NCBI GenBank assembly: GCA_011503125.2 | Contig: WWBZ02000016.1 | Coordinates: forward strand, 4,402,001 to 4,466,000 | Direction: 5' to 3' | Length of the DNA: 64,000 nt | From: Botryosphaeria dothidea | Taxonomy: Eukaryota; Ascomycota; Dothideomycetes; Botryosphaeriales; Botryosphaeriaceae | Part shown: piece by piece, positions 45,673 to 56,809 of the stretch | Layout: each line of letters begins with the position of its first letter | Position numbering within the stretch: position 1 is the first letter of the stretch | The notes under the pieces: model-generated | What the model was told of the DNA's origin: nothing | Databases searched by the model: none | What the model saw: the letters and a program-made list of their open reading frames with translations, nothing else | Position numbers and translations under genes: made by a program

Positions 45673-46659
45673 CTACTGACCATTCTTCTCAACCCTCGCC
45701 AGCAACTCCGTACGCACCTCCACCACCTCGTTGTGGCACTTCGCCAGCTTGCCATACGCCTCACCGAGCTCCCGACCCTGCTCGACCACGACCTGCCGCA
45801 TCTCGATGGCCGATGCCTTCAGCGCCTCGTTCTCGCGGCGCAGGGCTTCCATGTCGCGCTCCAGGTGCACGTTGCGGTCGTGGAGCTCGTTGTCGGCCTT
45901 CCTGCACTGGTGCAGCTCGTCGGCGAGCCTCGCGAAGCTCTGGCGCTGCGCCTCGTTCGCCTCCTCGAGGTCTGCGTTGCGGCAGGCGAGGTCGTCGATG
46001 TGCAGGTTGGCGGCGTGGAGGGCCTGTTCGTGCTCACAGCTGGAGGCGCCGTAGGCGTAGGCGTAGGCGTAGTCGTTGGTCTCCAGGTAGGGGGGCTCGC
46101 TGGCCTGGGCGTCGTAGATGAGGTCGTCGGTGTTGTTGTCGGGGTAGTCATCGTCACTGAGGTACTCATTGTTGTCATCGTGGTAATCGTTGTTGTTGTT
46201 GTTGTTGTTGTTGTCGTCGAGGTACTCGTTGCCCGGGTACTCGTTGGACTCCATGCCGCGCGGCTCGCTGGCGTGAGGGGACGTAGGTGGTGAATCGTTG
46301 AGGCTGGCAGTGAGGTGGGCAGTGAGGTGGTCAGTGAGGCCGGCATCGCTGGGGTGAGAGTAGGCATCGGAAACGGTGGGGTCGTGGCGAAGCCGCTTGC
46401 TGGGGTGAGATGAAGGCGAAGTGAAGCCGTCTCCCACTAGGCTGCTGGAGCCGAAGTCGTCACTCAAGGTGACGGAACTGTAGCGGCGCTTGCGTGAGGC
46501 GGGCGACGCCTCGGAGTGCGAGTCATATTGCGTGGCGGCGACCATGTTGTTGTTGTGGTGCTGAAGTGAGGTTTTGGTGAGCTCGTTAGACGTAGCAGGT
46601 GAGCAGGAGTCGTATGGCGTGGCGTTGCCAGACATGTTGTCTGGTGTTGGTGAGGTCAT
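45673..46659 (-). CDS. coiled-coil protein with poly-Asn tract, unknown function
   Basis: Intronless, 328 aa. The N-terminal 90 residues are Ser/Thr-rich with basic motifs (SRKRRYS, SKRLRHD). A central acidic, Asn-rich region carries an eight-Asn tract and a YAYAYAYG stretch encoded by a repeated GTAGGC unit. The C-terminal about 120 residues are a heptad-like coiled coil (NVHLERDMEALRRENEALKA). No family recognised. Overall layout (Ser-rich basic N-terminus, C-terminal coiled coil) resembles the genes at 89 and 39409, so a lineage-specific family is possible. Confidence 0.65.
   Translation of the reverse strand: MTSPTPDNMSGNATPYDSCSPATSNELTKTSLQHHNNNMVAATQYDSHSEASPASRKRRYSSVTLSDDFGSSSLVGDGFTSPSSHPSKRLRHDPTVSDAYSHPSDAGLTDHLTAHLTASLNDSPPTSPHASEPRGMESNEYPGNEYLDDNNNNNNNNDYHDDNNEYLSDDDYPDNNTDDLIYDAQASEPPYLETNDYAYAYAYGASSCEHEQALHAANLHIDDLACRNADLEEANEAQRQSFARLADELHQCRKADNELHDRNVHLERDMEALRRENEALKASAIEMRQVVVEQGRELGEAYGKLAKCHNEVVEVRTELLARVEKNGQ
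46188..46214. repeat. (GTT)n microsatellite, poly-Asn
   Basis: About eight to nine GTT units on the plus strand, read as Asn codons in the minus-strand coiled-coil gene. Confidence 0.85.
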
Positions 46660-46937
46660 GGAATTGCTGGAGGTTGGCTCAGCTTCTGTAGAAGACCAAC
46701 AAGAAGAGGATGAAGGTAAGAGGACGTTGGATCAAGGAGTTTTAGTGGGTGTTCGTGGTATTTAAGGTCGCGGGCTGCTATTGTTGTCACGTGTTTTGGG
46801 TGGTTGGAACTGGACCTTTTCACTAACACCCAGCCACCTCAGGTTCCATTACAATCACGCGTAGCTAGAACTGTACCTGAGAGAAATTGTCACACCGAGC
46901 GCGGGGATAGCACTCACTCTGACTGATGCTGTGCATT

Positions 46938-47599
46938 CTATGCTGCAATCTTCCTAAACAAAACCTTCTGCTGCAAGCCTGGCAACGCCGTATCGTTGAT
47001 ATCGAACCTCACCGGCATCGTCTTCCCCTTATCCTTCAGCTCGACATGGTGCGGGTGGAGGGCGAGGTCGAAGATGCTGGGGGGCGGGGACGTCAGCGGG
47101 CGGAGGGGGAGGGGGTGGGCAGGGCAGGGAGCTTGCGCTTGCGTGCCGGTGGATGTGGTGCTGTGGATGGCGGCCATGCCCAGACTCATCTGGGAGTCAG
47201 GCCAGACTTGAGCGTGTGCTGTATCAGCGGCGCGTAGGCAATGGCACCCGTCCCTCTGCACTCCATTTCATGCTCGATGGGTGCGATCTGGTCGACCTCG
47301 GCGTCCGACTTCTTGAGCACATCCACCATGTGGTCGCCCGCCACGAAAACCGTTTCTCCGATTTGGGTCGTCAGGCGGAAAACACCAACATGGAAAACCC
47401 GCTCGTAATCCTGGCGCATGAGGGCGCGGCCCTCCTTTGTGAACCTGGCCCTGCGCTCGCTTAACGATGAAGATTTGTTGTCGATGGTAGGGATCTTAGA
47501 AAGGGCCATCTGACGCTGTATGTACTGCCAGAAGTAGTATAGTGTGCTCAAAATGATTCACATTCCAATGAGAAGGAGCAGTCGTGTGCCAGGAGGCAT
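46938..47599 (-). pseudogene. cytochrome P450 remnant keeping only N- and C-terminal ends
   Basis: From the ATG at 47599 the frame reads a hydrophobic anchor MPPGTRLLLLIGM, a TGA at 47560-47558, then IILSTLYYFWQYIQRQMALS, KIPTID and a P450 N-terminal region (RFTKEGRALMRQDYERVF, VGDHMVDVL-like block, GAIAYAPLIQHTLKSGLTPR) to a stop at 47186. After a frame change the last part (46938-about 47040) resembles a P450 C-terminus (VELKDKGKTMPVRFDIND, ending KVLFRKI). The I-helix, ExxR and heme Cys loop are absent, so about 350 central residues are deleted. Non-functional. Confidence 0.7.
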
Positions 47600-48248
47600 T
47601 TTGTTTGTGGTGGCGTCCATAGCGGACACGCAAAGCCGGCGAGGGACGAACTCGAGAAACAAAAAGAGCAAAAATCCACCTGGATCTCACGCTCAAGGTC
47701 AAAATGTTCTGAAACTCGTAGATTTCCAAATTCCAGAGTGGGAGCATGTTCTTTATATGATATTCGTACGTGTTTGACCGCCATGAATCTCCGGGCTTTG
47801 GCATTGCATCCCTGCTCGGATTCGGATTCGTACATAGCCGTTAATGGGCTTAACGGAATTGACAGCAGGAGCCCGCGTACCCCGACCGTCTACAAGAAGA
47901 CCCGATAGAGCTCTGCAACGGTTCGGAAGTGGGTATGGCCTTTTCCTATGGGGCTGCTCGGCAAAAAGCCAAAGTCGGGTAACGAAGCTTCCGAGTAACC
48001 GTTTCTAGTCCAGACTACTGTAACGGGGGTGGTGTGGCGAGCGAGATCAAGCTCTAACATGCTTGTAGAAATGAACGCTATACTAATCCGGCAGGAGAAC
48101 GACGCCACCATTTCGCTGCCCGTGCATCTACAACATGGGATTAGGTTGATAGTTCCGAATGATAGTCGTCATCACCTTTGAAATTCCTCTAAGCTCCTCA
48201 GATGTACATACATTCTGAGTGTCATGACTATACAATTCCGGATCTCCA
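47600..48248. other. gene-free space between P450 and ATPase pseudogenes
   Basis: About 650 bp with no supported gene; the 73-aa frame at 47890-48111 has no domain. Confidence 0.4.
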
Positions 48249-51200
48249 TCAATCAAACTCATCCGCCTCGGGAGCCCTATGCGCCAAGTGTTGCTGGAAC
48301 GGCGCTTCTGAAACGCTCTCGTGCTGGCTCCGGAGCGAATGCCGGTTCTGGTCCTGATTCTGCGGAGGCGCCTGTGGCCACGGATGCTGTAGTTGCCCGA
48401 ACGCACTGAGATCGGCAGAGGGGGGAGGAGCAGGGAAACCGGGGAGATAACGAGGATCTTGTGGCGGCTGCGAATGTGGATACGGATGATTGTTATAGTC
48501 GTACTGGCTGGCCTGGGGATTGGGAGAAGGAGGCCGGGGAGCACCGCCGGTAGCGTATGCGGGAGGCCCGGGCGGCGGAACGTACTGGTAGTACCCGCTG
48601 TAAGGTTGCTGCTGCGGTGGCGGCGGCAGCGGTGCCGTTGGTCGTGGCCTCTGTTGGCCGTAGTTGTCGGCGTGCTGCCCGCGGTCGTAGGCGCGTTTGG
48701 AGTCGCTGTTGCCGTGGTGAGCGACACCGAGATAGTCGTCGAAATTGATGATGGTGTGGGCCACGGTCCTGAAGTGCGAGTGGTCGAGCAAAATCTTCTT
48801 TCCTTCTCTACTGGCATCGTCGGGGTACTTTCTGAGGAAGTCGTTCTCGGCGAGCGCGAGCGCGGTCTGGAATGCATTGCGAATCTGCCTTCCGTTCCAC
48901 TGCGTCCGGCCTTCCCGCTCGATATCGTTCCAAAGGGTCCGGAGAAACTCAAGGATTTCCTTTATGTTGGGATCAACGTCGTCACGGTAGCTCTGGATTC
49001 GCTTGAGACTGACTTGCCAGATGGCCTCGGTCTGCGCCTTGCCCAGAGGAGGGTATTAGAGCGTTACGTGGATCCTGGATCTGAATGCCTCGTCGAGGGT
49101 CCCCACTCGATTTGTAGTTAGGAAAAGAAGGCCATCATAGTACTCTAGCGTTCGTAGAAAGAGTGAAACTAATGCGTTGCGTTCGATGTCTGTCTTGGTT
49201 CGCTCTGCCAGAAACACATCCGCCTCATCGAGGAGTAAAACGCAGTCCCACTTCTGAGCCTTGGAGAATATCTCCTCAAGTCGTTTCTCTACAGTCTCAA
49301 CCGTGGTGCCAAGGTCTCCGCAAGTGATTGGGTAGAGCGGGTTCCCGAGCTTCGCGGCAATGCATTCGGCGGTCGATGTCTTTCCAACTCCTGGAAAGCC
49401 ATGCAGGAGCATGACCAGACCTTGCCCTTTACCTGGTCTAAGGTCATATTGACGTGCCAGTACTTTCCGCTCCTTGTCGCGGAAATGAGAGAGTGCTTGG
49501 GCCTCAACCATGTCCTTGTGGCCCTTCGAGAGCTTCAATTCCGTCCAACCGTAATCCTGCGCTGTGAACGACCTGAGGCCATCGGTCCCAAGAAGAGTAA
49601 ACTGCCGCCGCTTGAGGATGAATGCACAGACATGCTGCGGCAGCAGTAGGAGGTCTCTTTCGGAGAGGCTACTGCTATCCAGTGTCGGATTGGCCGCGCT
49701 TGCTTTGTAGGCCGAGAAGAACTTGTCATCATCAAAGAATTCTTCGCTTCTCTTCTGGTCGATGAGTTGATCGTCAAAGTAAATGTCAATGTGTATCTCC
49801 TGCGTAACTGGTTCTTTCCTCTCATCGTCCTTCCAGCAAACGACATACCCGCCCGTCGCGGTTTCTTCACATTCCTGGTTTGTCGTTGTGAGAAACGTAG
49901 GCTGTGAATGGCCCGGAAACCAACTGGGATCGGCTTGCCGGGCTTCCTCGAAGTCTACCACAACTTGGCCCGTGATATGACTCGTGCTGTCTCCTGCAGG
50001 AGTGCAGTGGTATCCAGCGTGGTCAACATTCAAGGTTGGCCCTTTGTAGTTGTAGGCACAAACGGCTTCTAGCTGAGTGAAACTCCTTCCGGATTCTTCG
50101 AGATATTTTAGAATTGCATCTTTGTTGTCAGCAGACCTCAGGGGGATTATTTCAAGATTCGTGATCTCTTTCTCTCCTTGGAACGGCTAAGTGGTGAATA
50201 CTCTGCTGATTCTCCCATAAGTTTGCCCATCATAGATGATTCGGTATGCTCGTATCGTGAATGGAGAGGCTGTCACGTCTGCTGGCTCCCAAGGTAGGTC
50301 CCCTGGCATTGTTGGAAACTCCGGTGTTGGTTTGGACAGGCATGTTCGACCTCCCGTCAAGTGGTAGATTCTCCATAACCGGTGTTTGTCTGAGCTCCGA
50401 AGTGTGCGTTGCTTGACCGACGAAAATCGTGTATACCTTGCCGTATCATTGATTAAGATATCATCTCCAGGCCTAAAAAGATACCAGAGATCTGAAAAGC
50501 GGACCTTTTTCACTTCATCTCCTTGGAAATCTCGGATCGCCGGAAGAATGTGCTTGTCGAGAAAGTGCACCAAGCAACCGATGTCCCTCCATGCCTCGGC
50601 ACTATCATTCACGTCATGTTCTTTCCCTGGATTCTCTTTCTGATTCGTAGACTCTGGGTGGTCTGCATTCCCAGCCTCCAATCCTTTTTCATATGGAGGA
50701 TTGCTGTGATTTTTAACGATATCTTCCTTTTTCGCTGGCACAGTTCCTTGCGTCGCCAAAGGGCTCACAAAGCTGTTACTAGAACCATCTGTCGTAGCAG
50801 CTTGGTGGGCCCACTTCCTACCCAATTCCTCATAACGCTTCCGATTATCTTTTTCGTGGTGCACCAGTATCTTGTACGGCCTCACCATGACCCTTATGCA
50901 AGGGTTACTGTCAGGGGTTCCGAGCAGGTCGCAAATGAGGCGCAGTATGGGCTTCGAGTTGATGCGTATCCGCTCCGGTACTTCTGGAAGACGTCCAAGC
51001 TTCCGGATCTCGGACTCATCTTTCAAAGATTCCAATGCGGTCGCCTTCCGCACCTGCACGAATTCTTCCTCGTCCTTTTACCATGGATAACGCGCATGTC
51101 CCTGAAGGACCTCAATGGCGTATGGCTGTCGTTGGACTTCTTTCTGTCGTCTCCACTCGTTAAAAGGCGTACAGTCACACCATGTAGGGTTCACAAAGTC

Positions 51201-51728
51201 ATCCCACTCGAGCAGCTTGAGTTCGGGGATCGCGGTAACTTGCGCCAATTCGTTTTCTACCGCGTCCTTGGCAGATTCCTCCTCGCATCCTTTTTTTGTC
51301 TCCTCTAAGAACCCTTCTAGCGCCGTCTTTCTGAGGTGCAATGCATCGATTTGCGTTGCGATGAAATTAATCTCTTCTTCCGTTGCTTTGGACGCCAAGC
51401 GCGTGGCGAAGAACTTGTAGCGATCTACTTCTTTTGGCGTCGAGGAAGCCGCCTCTTGAGGCTTGTTTTCCTGGGCCTGCGCTTGCTCGTCTTTGCCACC
51501 GTGGTCTTTCTCATGCGGGTGAGTAGAAACGCCATTGGGTCCAATTGGCTCATCGGAGGATGACAATACGCCGGGTGGTGTTATAGTGGCATCCATTTTC
51601 TGCGTAGCAGGTTCCATGGATGAAATCCTGTCTTGGGCGTTGGCTGTTGGCAGAGGGTTCTCCATTGATGCTGATTCGTTCGTTGGAAGGGTCTCGGTGG
51701 GAGCAAGAGGCCCGTGAACGGTCGCCAT
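48249..51728 (-). pseudogene. large fungal AAA+ ATPase in one frame with three in-frame stops
   Basis: A single frame runs 1160 codons from the ATG at 51728 to the stop at 48249 without an intron or frameshift, but is cut by TAA at 51080-51078 (codon 217), TAG at 50189-50187 (codon 514) and TAA at 49058-49056 (codon 891). The N-terminal part is disordered. The middle resembles the regulatory region found in ascomycete AAA proteins of this type (CIRVMVRPYKILVHHE, LWYLFRPGDDILIND). The ATPase core keeps Walker A GFPGVGKTST, Walker B CVLLLDEADVFL, sensor TTNR and Arg-finger region FRSRIH, then an AAA lid-like region (WNGRQIRNAFQTALALAE) and a Pro/Gln-rich tail. Homology reads straight through each stop, so no splice explains them. 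Recent nonsense decay is most likely. Confidence 0.75.
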
Positions 51729-52618
51729 GGTCGATTCTGATGACTGAGTGAGTCTTGAATATGAGCCACCAGCTTGTGAGAGATTGTTGGAAATCACGTG
51801 TTTTGCATATTGCTTTTGCAACACCAGATAGCTTAGTCACTCACTTACGTATATAAGGAGGGTAGGCCACCTACGCCCTTCCTCCTCATGCCAATCATCA
51901 ATGGATCATCGTTGTTCATCAACAATCTTACAGAGATGCATTGATGATGATGAGATGCGGAGAGGACGCAGCAACAACAGCTGGCTTTATGTGGGGAATA
52001 AGGCTACACGGAACACAGCTAGCCAGCTGCCTGCGCATGCATGCTTTTGCCGACCTCAACGTAAGCCTCCGAAAGTAGCAAGTAGTAACGACGGGTAAAC
52101 CCGAAATCTGACAGGTTCTTCCGAACTGTGGGTGTGATTGAGCCAAATAAATAGTTCGGACCCCAAAGTCCGTGCAACCCATGCTCAGCGGCTGCATCCT
52201 CCACCGAATCCGTTTCGGAATCGCCGTGCTTCCTTGAAAATTCGATTGCCCATATCACGAATCATTTCTCTACTCAAGATTCATCAGGCGGAACGCACGT
52301 AATTCATGTTGCGAGAATATGACATTCGATTCTGGCCCGGACCTACGCAGTTTCGCGTAGGTAGATAGGGGTGTGAGGCATTTGGGGGCGATTATGCGTG
52401 CTACACGAACGACCAATGGTCGAAGGATCTGAAAGCTAACGCATGCCCTAAGAAGTGGAGAAAGGTTGCGTCTGCTGCCTAGCCCGCCGGCGGGAAAGAG
52501 AGCCGCCACCCGCTTCACATGGGTCACAGAATATCCCTCCGGCACTTTTCACGGTCCACGCGGTCGTCTTCATTGACTATCAGAGCTCCGTTTAAAACGC
52601 CTGCTGAGGCTTTCCAGT
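51729..52618. other. divergent space between the ATPase and STAND-like pseudogenes
   Basis: 890 bp without a supported gene; presumably the old promoters of both. Confidence 0.4.
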
Positions 52619-54881
52619 ATGGCGTATCAGAAGATCCCTGCGCGGCCTGGTGAACTCGAAAGCGAGCGCTACGTGGACCACGTATTCCGTACGACGCTGC
52701 CTCAGCCGCTGCTCGTCCCCACCCTGGAACAACAAAGGGCAGAGAAAACAACGCGCCTCGAAGCAGCGTAAACATACCCTCCCATCTATGAAACGTCCTC
52801 ATGCTGAGTACATACGAACAGTGACCAGACGGAAGACTTTAAAAGTGTCATCAGCATTTATGCCGAAAGCCAATACGCAACCAAAGGCCTTCCTCCAGAC
52901 TTTGACATTAACGCGAAGCATGAATGGACTGAGGTCATTGACCTGGCCCATGAGGCACAAAAGCGTTATGAGGGTGCTGGGAAGGGTATTGCTGGCTCAG
53001 GAAGGCGCTTGTTTCGGTTTTTGGGCACCCATGCGGCTGCAATACTACCTTGGATTGACCTGCTCCCGAAAGAAAGTTACGGATGGTTTATTTGTGCCGC
53101 TCTGAAGGTCGGACTCGGGGTATGCTAAATTTCCTGCCGCACGAATTGAATTCCCTTCGTTGACAAATGACAGCTTCTGACCTTTACAAAAGAGCTTTCC
53201 GAAAATATCTCAGAAACAATTGAGGGACTGAACTCCATGCAGCTGAAGATTGCGAGAACCGCGAAGCTATATCATACAGACCTCAAGATCAGAGAAATTG
53301 CTGCCAAGACATGTCCGTTTACTCGCGACGATACAAGCATTGATTGTACAGCGGCTGGACAACCCTTGTAAGGCTCACTTGAGGTTGAGAAAGGACGAAA
53401 CTATATTAACACTAAGCAGCCTCCAAAATTCTGTACGCAATCACACGAAGAGAGAGACGCAGAAAGGCTGCCAACCATTTGACATTTGATGAAAAGAAGG
53501 ACTTTTACTCCACACTGAATGAAATGAGTAATCATGCTGACTACTTACATCAAGAGCTGTCGGTTTCAATAAAGAAAGATGTAAAGAAGATTGGATACGA
53601 CGCAAAGATGGCAAAGAACTATAGCATCTTGATAAACGCTCATCTTTTCGAGCAAGATGCAAGCATATCAGATGGATTCAGCAACATCCGTCAGGGCCTG
53701 CAGGAAGTTGTCGACGAGTTTTCATCGGGAAATGAGCGCACTTCACAAGCTCTTCTCGCCAAACTCCAAGCAATTGAGGACCAGAGCATGGAAAGGCTCC
53801 AGGAAATGGAGAATCAGCAAGTTGCAGCAATCATAGACAACGCCAGCAGAGTCCTGTTAAATCAGTGGCAAAGCCGCGATCGTACGGAAAGCCCTCCGTG
53901 CCCTTACGTGCACCCACTAGCCTCCTCTCAGACATCGATTTCCTGGAACGTCTCCGTCTGGAAAGGAGCACACCACAGCCGCCTCCCCGTCCCAGCTGAG
54001 TAAAAGAGCGGCTCCTCTCTTCGCTCCTCGCCAACGAAGTCCATGCTGTCGATGAACTCGCCGCCATCAGCAAAGTGCCGCTCCTCCTCGAAGGCCCATA
54101 CCACTCGCGCATTCATCGGCTGCTACAATCTTCGCGACTCCAATCATTTCTCTCCACACGTAGCACCGCCCTCCTGCCACTCTCCTGCTTCCTCGAGCTC
54201 TATGCAACCGGTCTCTTCACCCGTCTCAGCATCGTCGCCAAAGCCCTCATCGACGCCACGTCGGCTGCGCATCCAGCCCGTCTATCCGCAACTTTCTACG
54301 CCATCCACTTCTTCGCCGGCTTCCACGCTGCGCCTGCGGACCCGCTTGCCGGTCCTGTCGGCCTGATGCGGTCGCTGCTGGTGCAGCTGTTGCATATTCT
54401 GAGCACATCGACCGAGCATGATTTCCTGCGCCCCCTCGCCGATGAACTTGGTAGGACCAATATTGCCATTGGCGACCTAGGGGCGTTGTGCGGCCTCTTT
54501 TCTGCGCTTGTGCAACGCTTGCCGGATGGTACGGTGCTCTTTTGTGTGATCGACGGACTGGGATTGCTCGCGAGGGATGAGGCTATGGAACGAGACATGC
54601 AGGTTGTTGTGCACATGTTGCACCGATGGGTTACAGAAATGGGATGGCAGGCTGCGCTTAAGGTTGTGCTTACGTTTTGCGGGGGCGGGAGTTTGTTGGC
54701 CGGGATGGAGTCCGCGTTGCGGCTGGACGGAGATGAGGGTGAAGGCGAGGATGACGATGATGAGGAGTTTGAAGAGGACGTAGAGCGCTCGGCGTTGGAG
54801 ATGGTGGGTGCGCAGGGTGGGGGAGATGTGACGTTTGAACATGCGGTGGGGAGGTACGTCATTTCGGATGAGTTTGACTGA
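52619..54881 (+). pseudogene. Goodbye/STAND-like fungal protein, broken
   Basis: Exons 52619-52767, 52822-53119, 53174-53367 and 53420 onward, with introns of 54, 54 and 52 nt. The first 400 codons resemble the helical Goodbye-type N-terminus of fungal NLR/ankyrin proteins (DFKSVISIYAESQYATKGLP, LLATIQALIVQRL). The later part resembles their NTPase-like region (VPLLLEGPYHSRIHRLLQSS, AIHFFAGFHAAPADPLAGPV with GLMRSLLVQLL, and DGTVLFCVIDGLGLLARDE). Breaks: a +1 shift in exon 3 near 53306-53314, a second frame change near 53880, and a TGA at 53997. The P-loop position reads EGPYHSRIH, lacking GKT/S. No ankyrin repeats follow. Introns are still spliceable, so decay is recent. Confidence 0.68.
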
Positions 54882-54938
54882 TATGGTGGGGGCGCAGGAG
54901 AGAAGATCGCGAAGGTACATTCCATTTCACCAAGGTGC

Positions 54939-55557
54939 TTAGCCCTGCGACTGGGTTCCCGTCACTTCATTTCTAGAGCTTGCTGAACCCAGCTCTCCGC
55001 GCTCTATATCCCGTCGATTCTCTTGAGATTTCTGCAACTTGGCTTTTCTCTTAACTTTTCTTTCTTCCTCGCGTGTCTTGAAAAGCTTTTCAGCAACCTG
55101 CAAAGGGTCTAAGTCGTGTCCTTCCGCGGCTATGTCATTGCTTGATTGCGAAGCCATAATGATGGAGTTGTACGCCTCTCTGATAGACTCCGAGCCCCAT
55201 CGCTTCAGTACCGGTTCCAGCGAAATGGCAAAGAACAGGTAGAAATAAAACAGAACGAAAAACTTAATCATCATTCCTTGTAATAGGAGAACGTTGCGCA
55301 GGAATGAGCAAATACTTTCTAAAATATTGCGTCTTTGCATTTGCCAAAGCAAACAGTGTGATGGCCATGGCGATAAGTGCCAGTACTATCATTTTCATTA
55401 GAGTTGAGCGATCAGGTGTCCCAGACATGCTGAGGATTCCTGTTGCAAAGCCGAGTGGCAGAAATACCACGGTGACGTATGTGAAAAGGTCAGTATTCTC
55501 GGAACCCCGATACTCCAGGTCGGAGTAGCAAATGTACGGGTCAAGGACTCTCAACAC
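54939..55557 (-). pseudogene. CorA-like C-terminal membrane domain remnant
   Basis: The frame from 55557 reads a CorA-like membrane domain seen at the end of many fungal ankyrin/STAND proteins: LFTYVTVVFLPLGFATGILS, MSGTPDRSTL, then a second hydrophobic helix MIVLALIAMAITLFALANAK. It stops at 55264. The continuation (FFVLFYFYLFFAISLEPVLK, then a charged Arg/Lys/Glu tail) is in another frame to 54939. There is no upstream body of the gene. It faces the STAND-like pseudogene tail to tail with only 57 bp between. Confidence 0.65.
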
Positions 55558-55640
55558 TTGGACTTTGCGCCGAGTGCCAAGTGTTTGCGTTTATTGGTGG
55601 ACATATATGCACTGTAACTCGGGTTTTTCTTCTTTGAGCC

Positions 55641-55847
55641 TGTAAAATCTAGAGAACATTATACAGTTATTATATTGAACAGAAGCAAAAGGACGGACCA
55701 CGTCCAATTTCTCCTAAAGGCCTGAGGGCCTCTTATACCCTTCCCCCATCCCCTGTCGGGGAGAAAAACCTAGCGCGTATATAACCAGTATATTATGCCG
55801 CTCGTAATCACACAACTGGTCGCAGTGGCTATAAAATCCTTCTAACA
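55641..55847 (-). mobile_element. probable solo LTR of a retrotransposon
   Basis: Read on the minus strand it begins TGTTAGAAGG and ends GATTTTACA, the TG...CA ends expected of an LTR, with matching TGT/ACA termini and a TATATA box-like element inside. Length 207 bp. No 5-bp target duplication is visible (flanks GAGCC and AATAT), and no internal retrotransposon sequence is nearby, so it would be an old solo or recombined LTR. Boundaries are by eye. Confidence 0.5.
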
Positions 55848-56365
55848 AATATCAAAATGGGTCTGATTGGGCAAGCTCAATAGCATGGCGGAAAATATGT
55901 TAATGTCCGTGGAGGACAGGTTGTCGGTTCAGATACATCTAAATTTCGGTATTATTTCAACTTCACTGAGAAATAAGTGCTTCAGCCATTCATGGCTCAA
56001 TTATCTGAATATTTCTAACGTTAGTGAATCCCCATACTTCCCGGAAACGTATATGATTGTTCGCTGGCCCTGGTGTTCATTCTCCCTAGCACGTTTGTTC
56101 TCTAAGTATTCTCTTTTTTGGCTTGACCATCCACTACTTTACACGACAAATTCCGCTTTCGGGTCTCCCCAAAGTTCTCCTCGTCCGTGCCCAACACCTA
56201 CACGTGCATCTTGCTCCATTGCTTACAAACCAAAGCCGAAGCTCAATTTCTGCACAGCGAAGTACATGCTCCATGCAAGAATCCTTCAGCACGAGTTAGG
56301 GCTGGCGAGATCCATAATCCCGGAGTTTGTCTTTAAAAAATTAATTAACACGAATGGGGGGAAAT
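55848..56365. other. AT-rich gene-free stretch
   Basis: The 168-aa frame at 55867-56373 has no domain and biased composition. Likely decayed repeat-associated DNA between the LTR and the left repeat array. Confidence 0.4.
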
Positions 56366-56434
56366 GGATTTGATTGGACGGCTGATACGGGCGCGGAAAC
56401 AAATTTGATTGGATGGCCGACGCCAGCGCGAAAA
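56366..56434 (+). repeat. left array of a 35-bp-period repeat (two units)
   Basis: Units begin TTGATTGG at 56370 and 56405, exactly 35 bp apart, each followed after 13-14 bp by GCGCGGAAA or GCGCGAAAA. The same unit occurs in reverse at 58518-58609 on the other side of the dehydrogenase gene. Confidence 0.8.
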
Positions 56435-56809
56435 GGCTGCAACTGAACAACCAATCAGGGCCAGCCCCCGTCTCACTAGATACTTTGTTTGTGTACGGAA
56501 GGCCGGATCCTCGCATCTTCCGCTGTCTTCTTACGCACCCTGTTAGGCGAGACACCGTAGACCAAGCGAAGCGGACATTAGAGTCGTTGACATGTCCCCG
56601 TTGTTAAGTCCGTTCCCTTGAGAACTTCCTGTCTGAAAGTGCATTGGACTTCGCCTTCCTCTTGAATATCATGGTCGCTGAAGCTGTATTTAAAGGACTT
56701 CACTACGCCGATATCTCTGGCAGCACTCTTGAAAGACACGGATTCGTCTCTTTTGTCTCGAACATCAACAGCCTCATTCAGCTACCGCAAGCCCATCTAC
56801 CTTTTCACC

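Noticed and set aside
45733..46293. 186-aa plus-strand frame with long Val runs
   Set aside because: Poly-Val comes from the GTT/GTA repeats; antisense to the poly-Asn coiled-coil gene.
49020..49062. 36-nt in-frame GT-AG segment over the third ATPase stop
   Set aside because: It would delete the YPPL block expected in this region and is shorter than any other intron in the window.
51061..51080. 28-nt GT-AG segment that would remove the first ATPase stop
   Set aside because: Too short for a spliceosomal intron and not a multiple of three; similarity reads through it.
55867..56373. 168-aa plus-strand frame in AT-rich DNA
   Set aside because: No domain, overlaps the left repeat array and flanks an LTR; likely chance.
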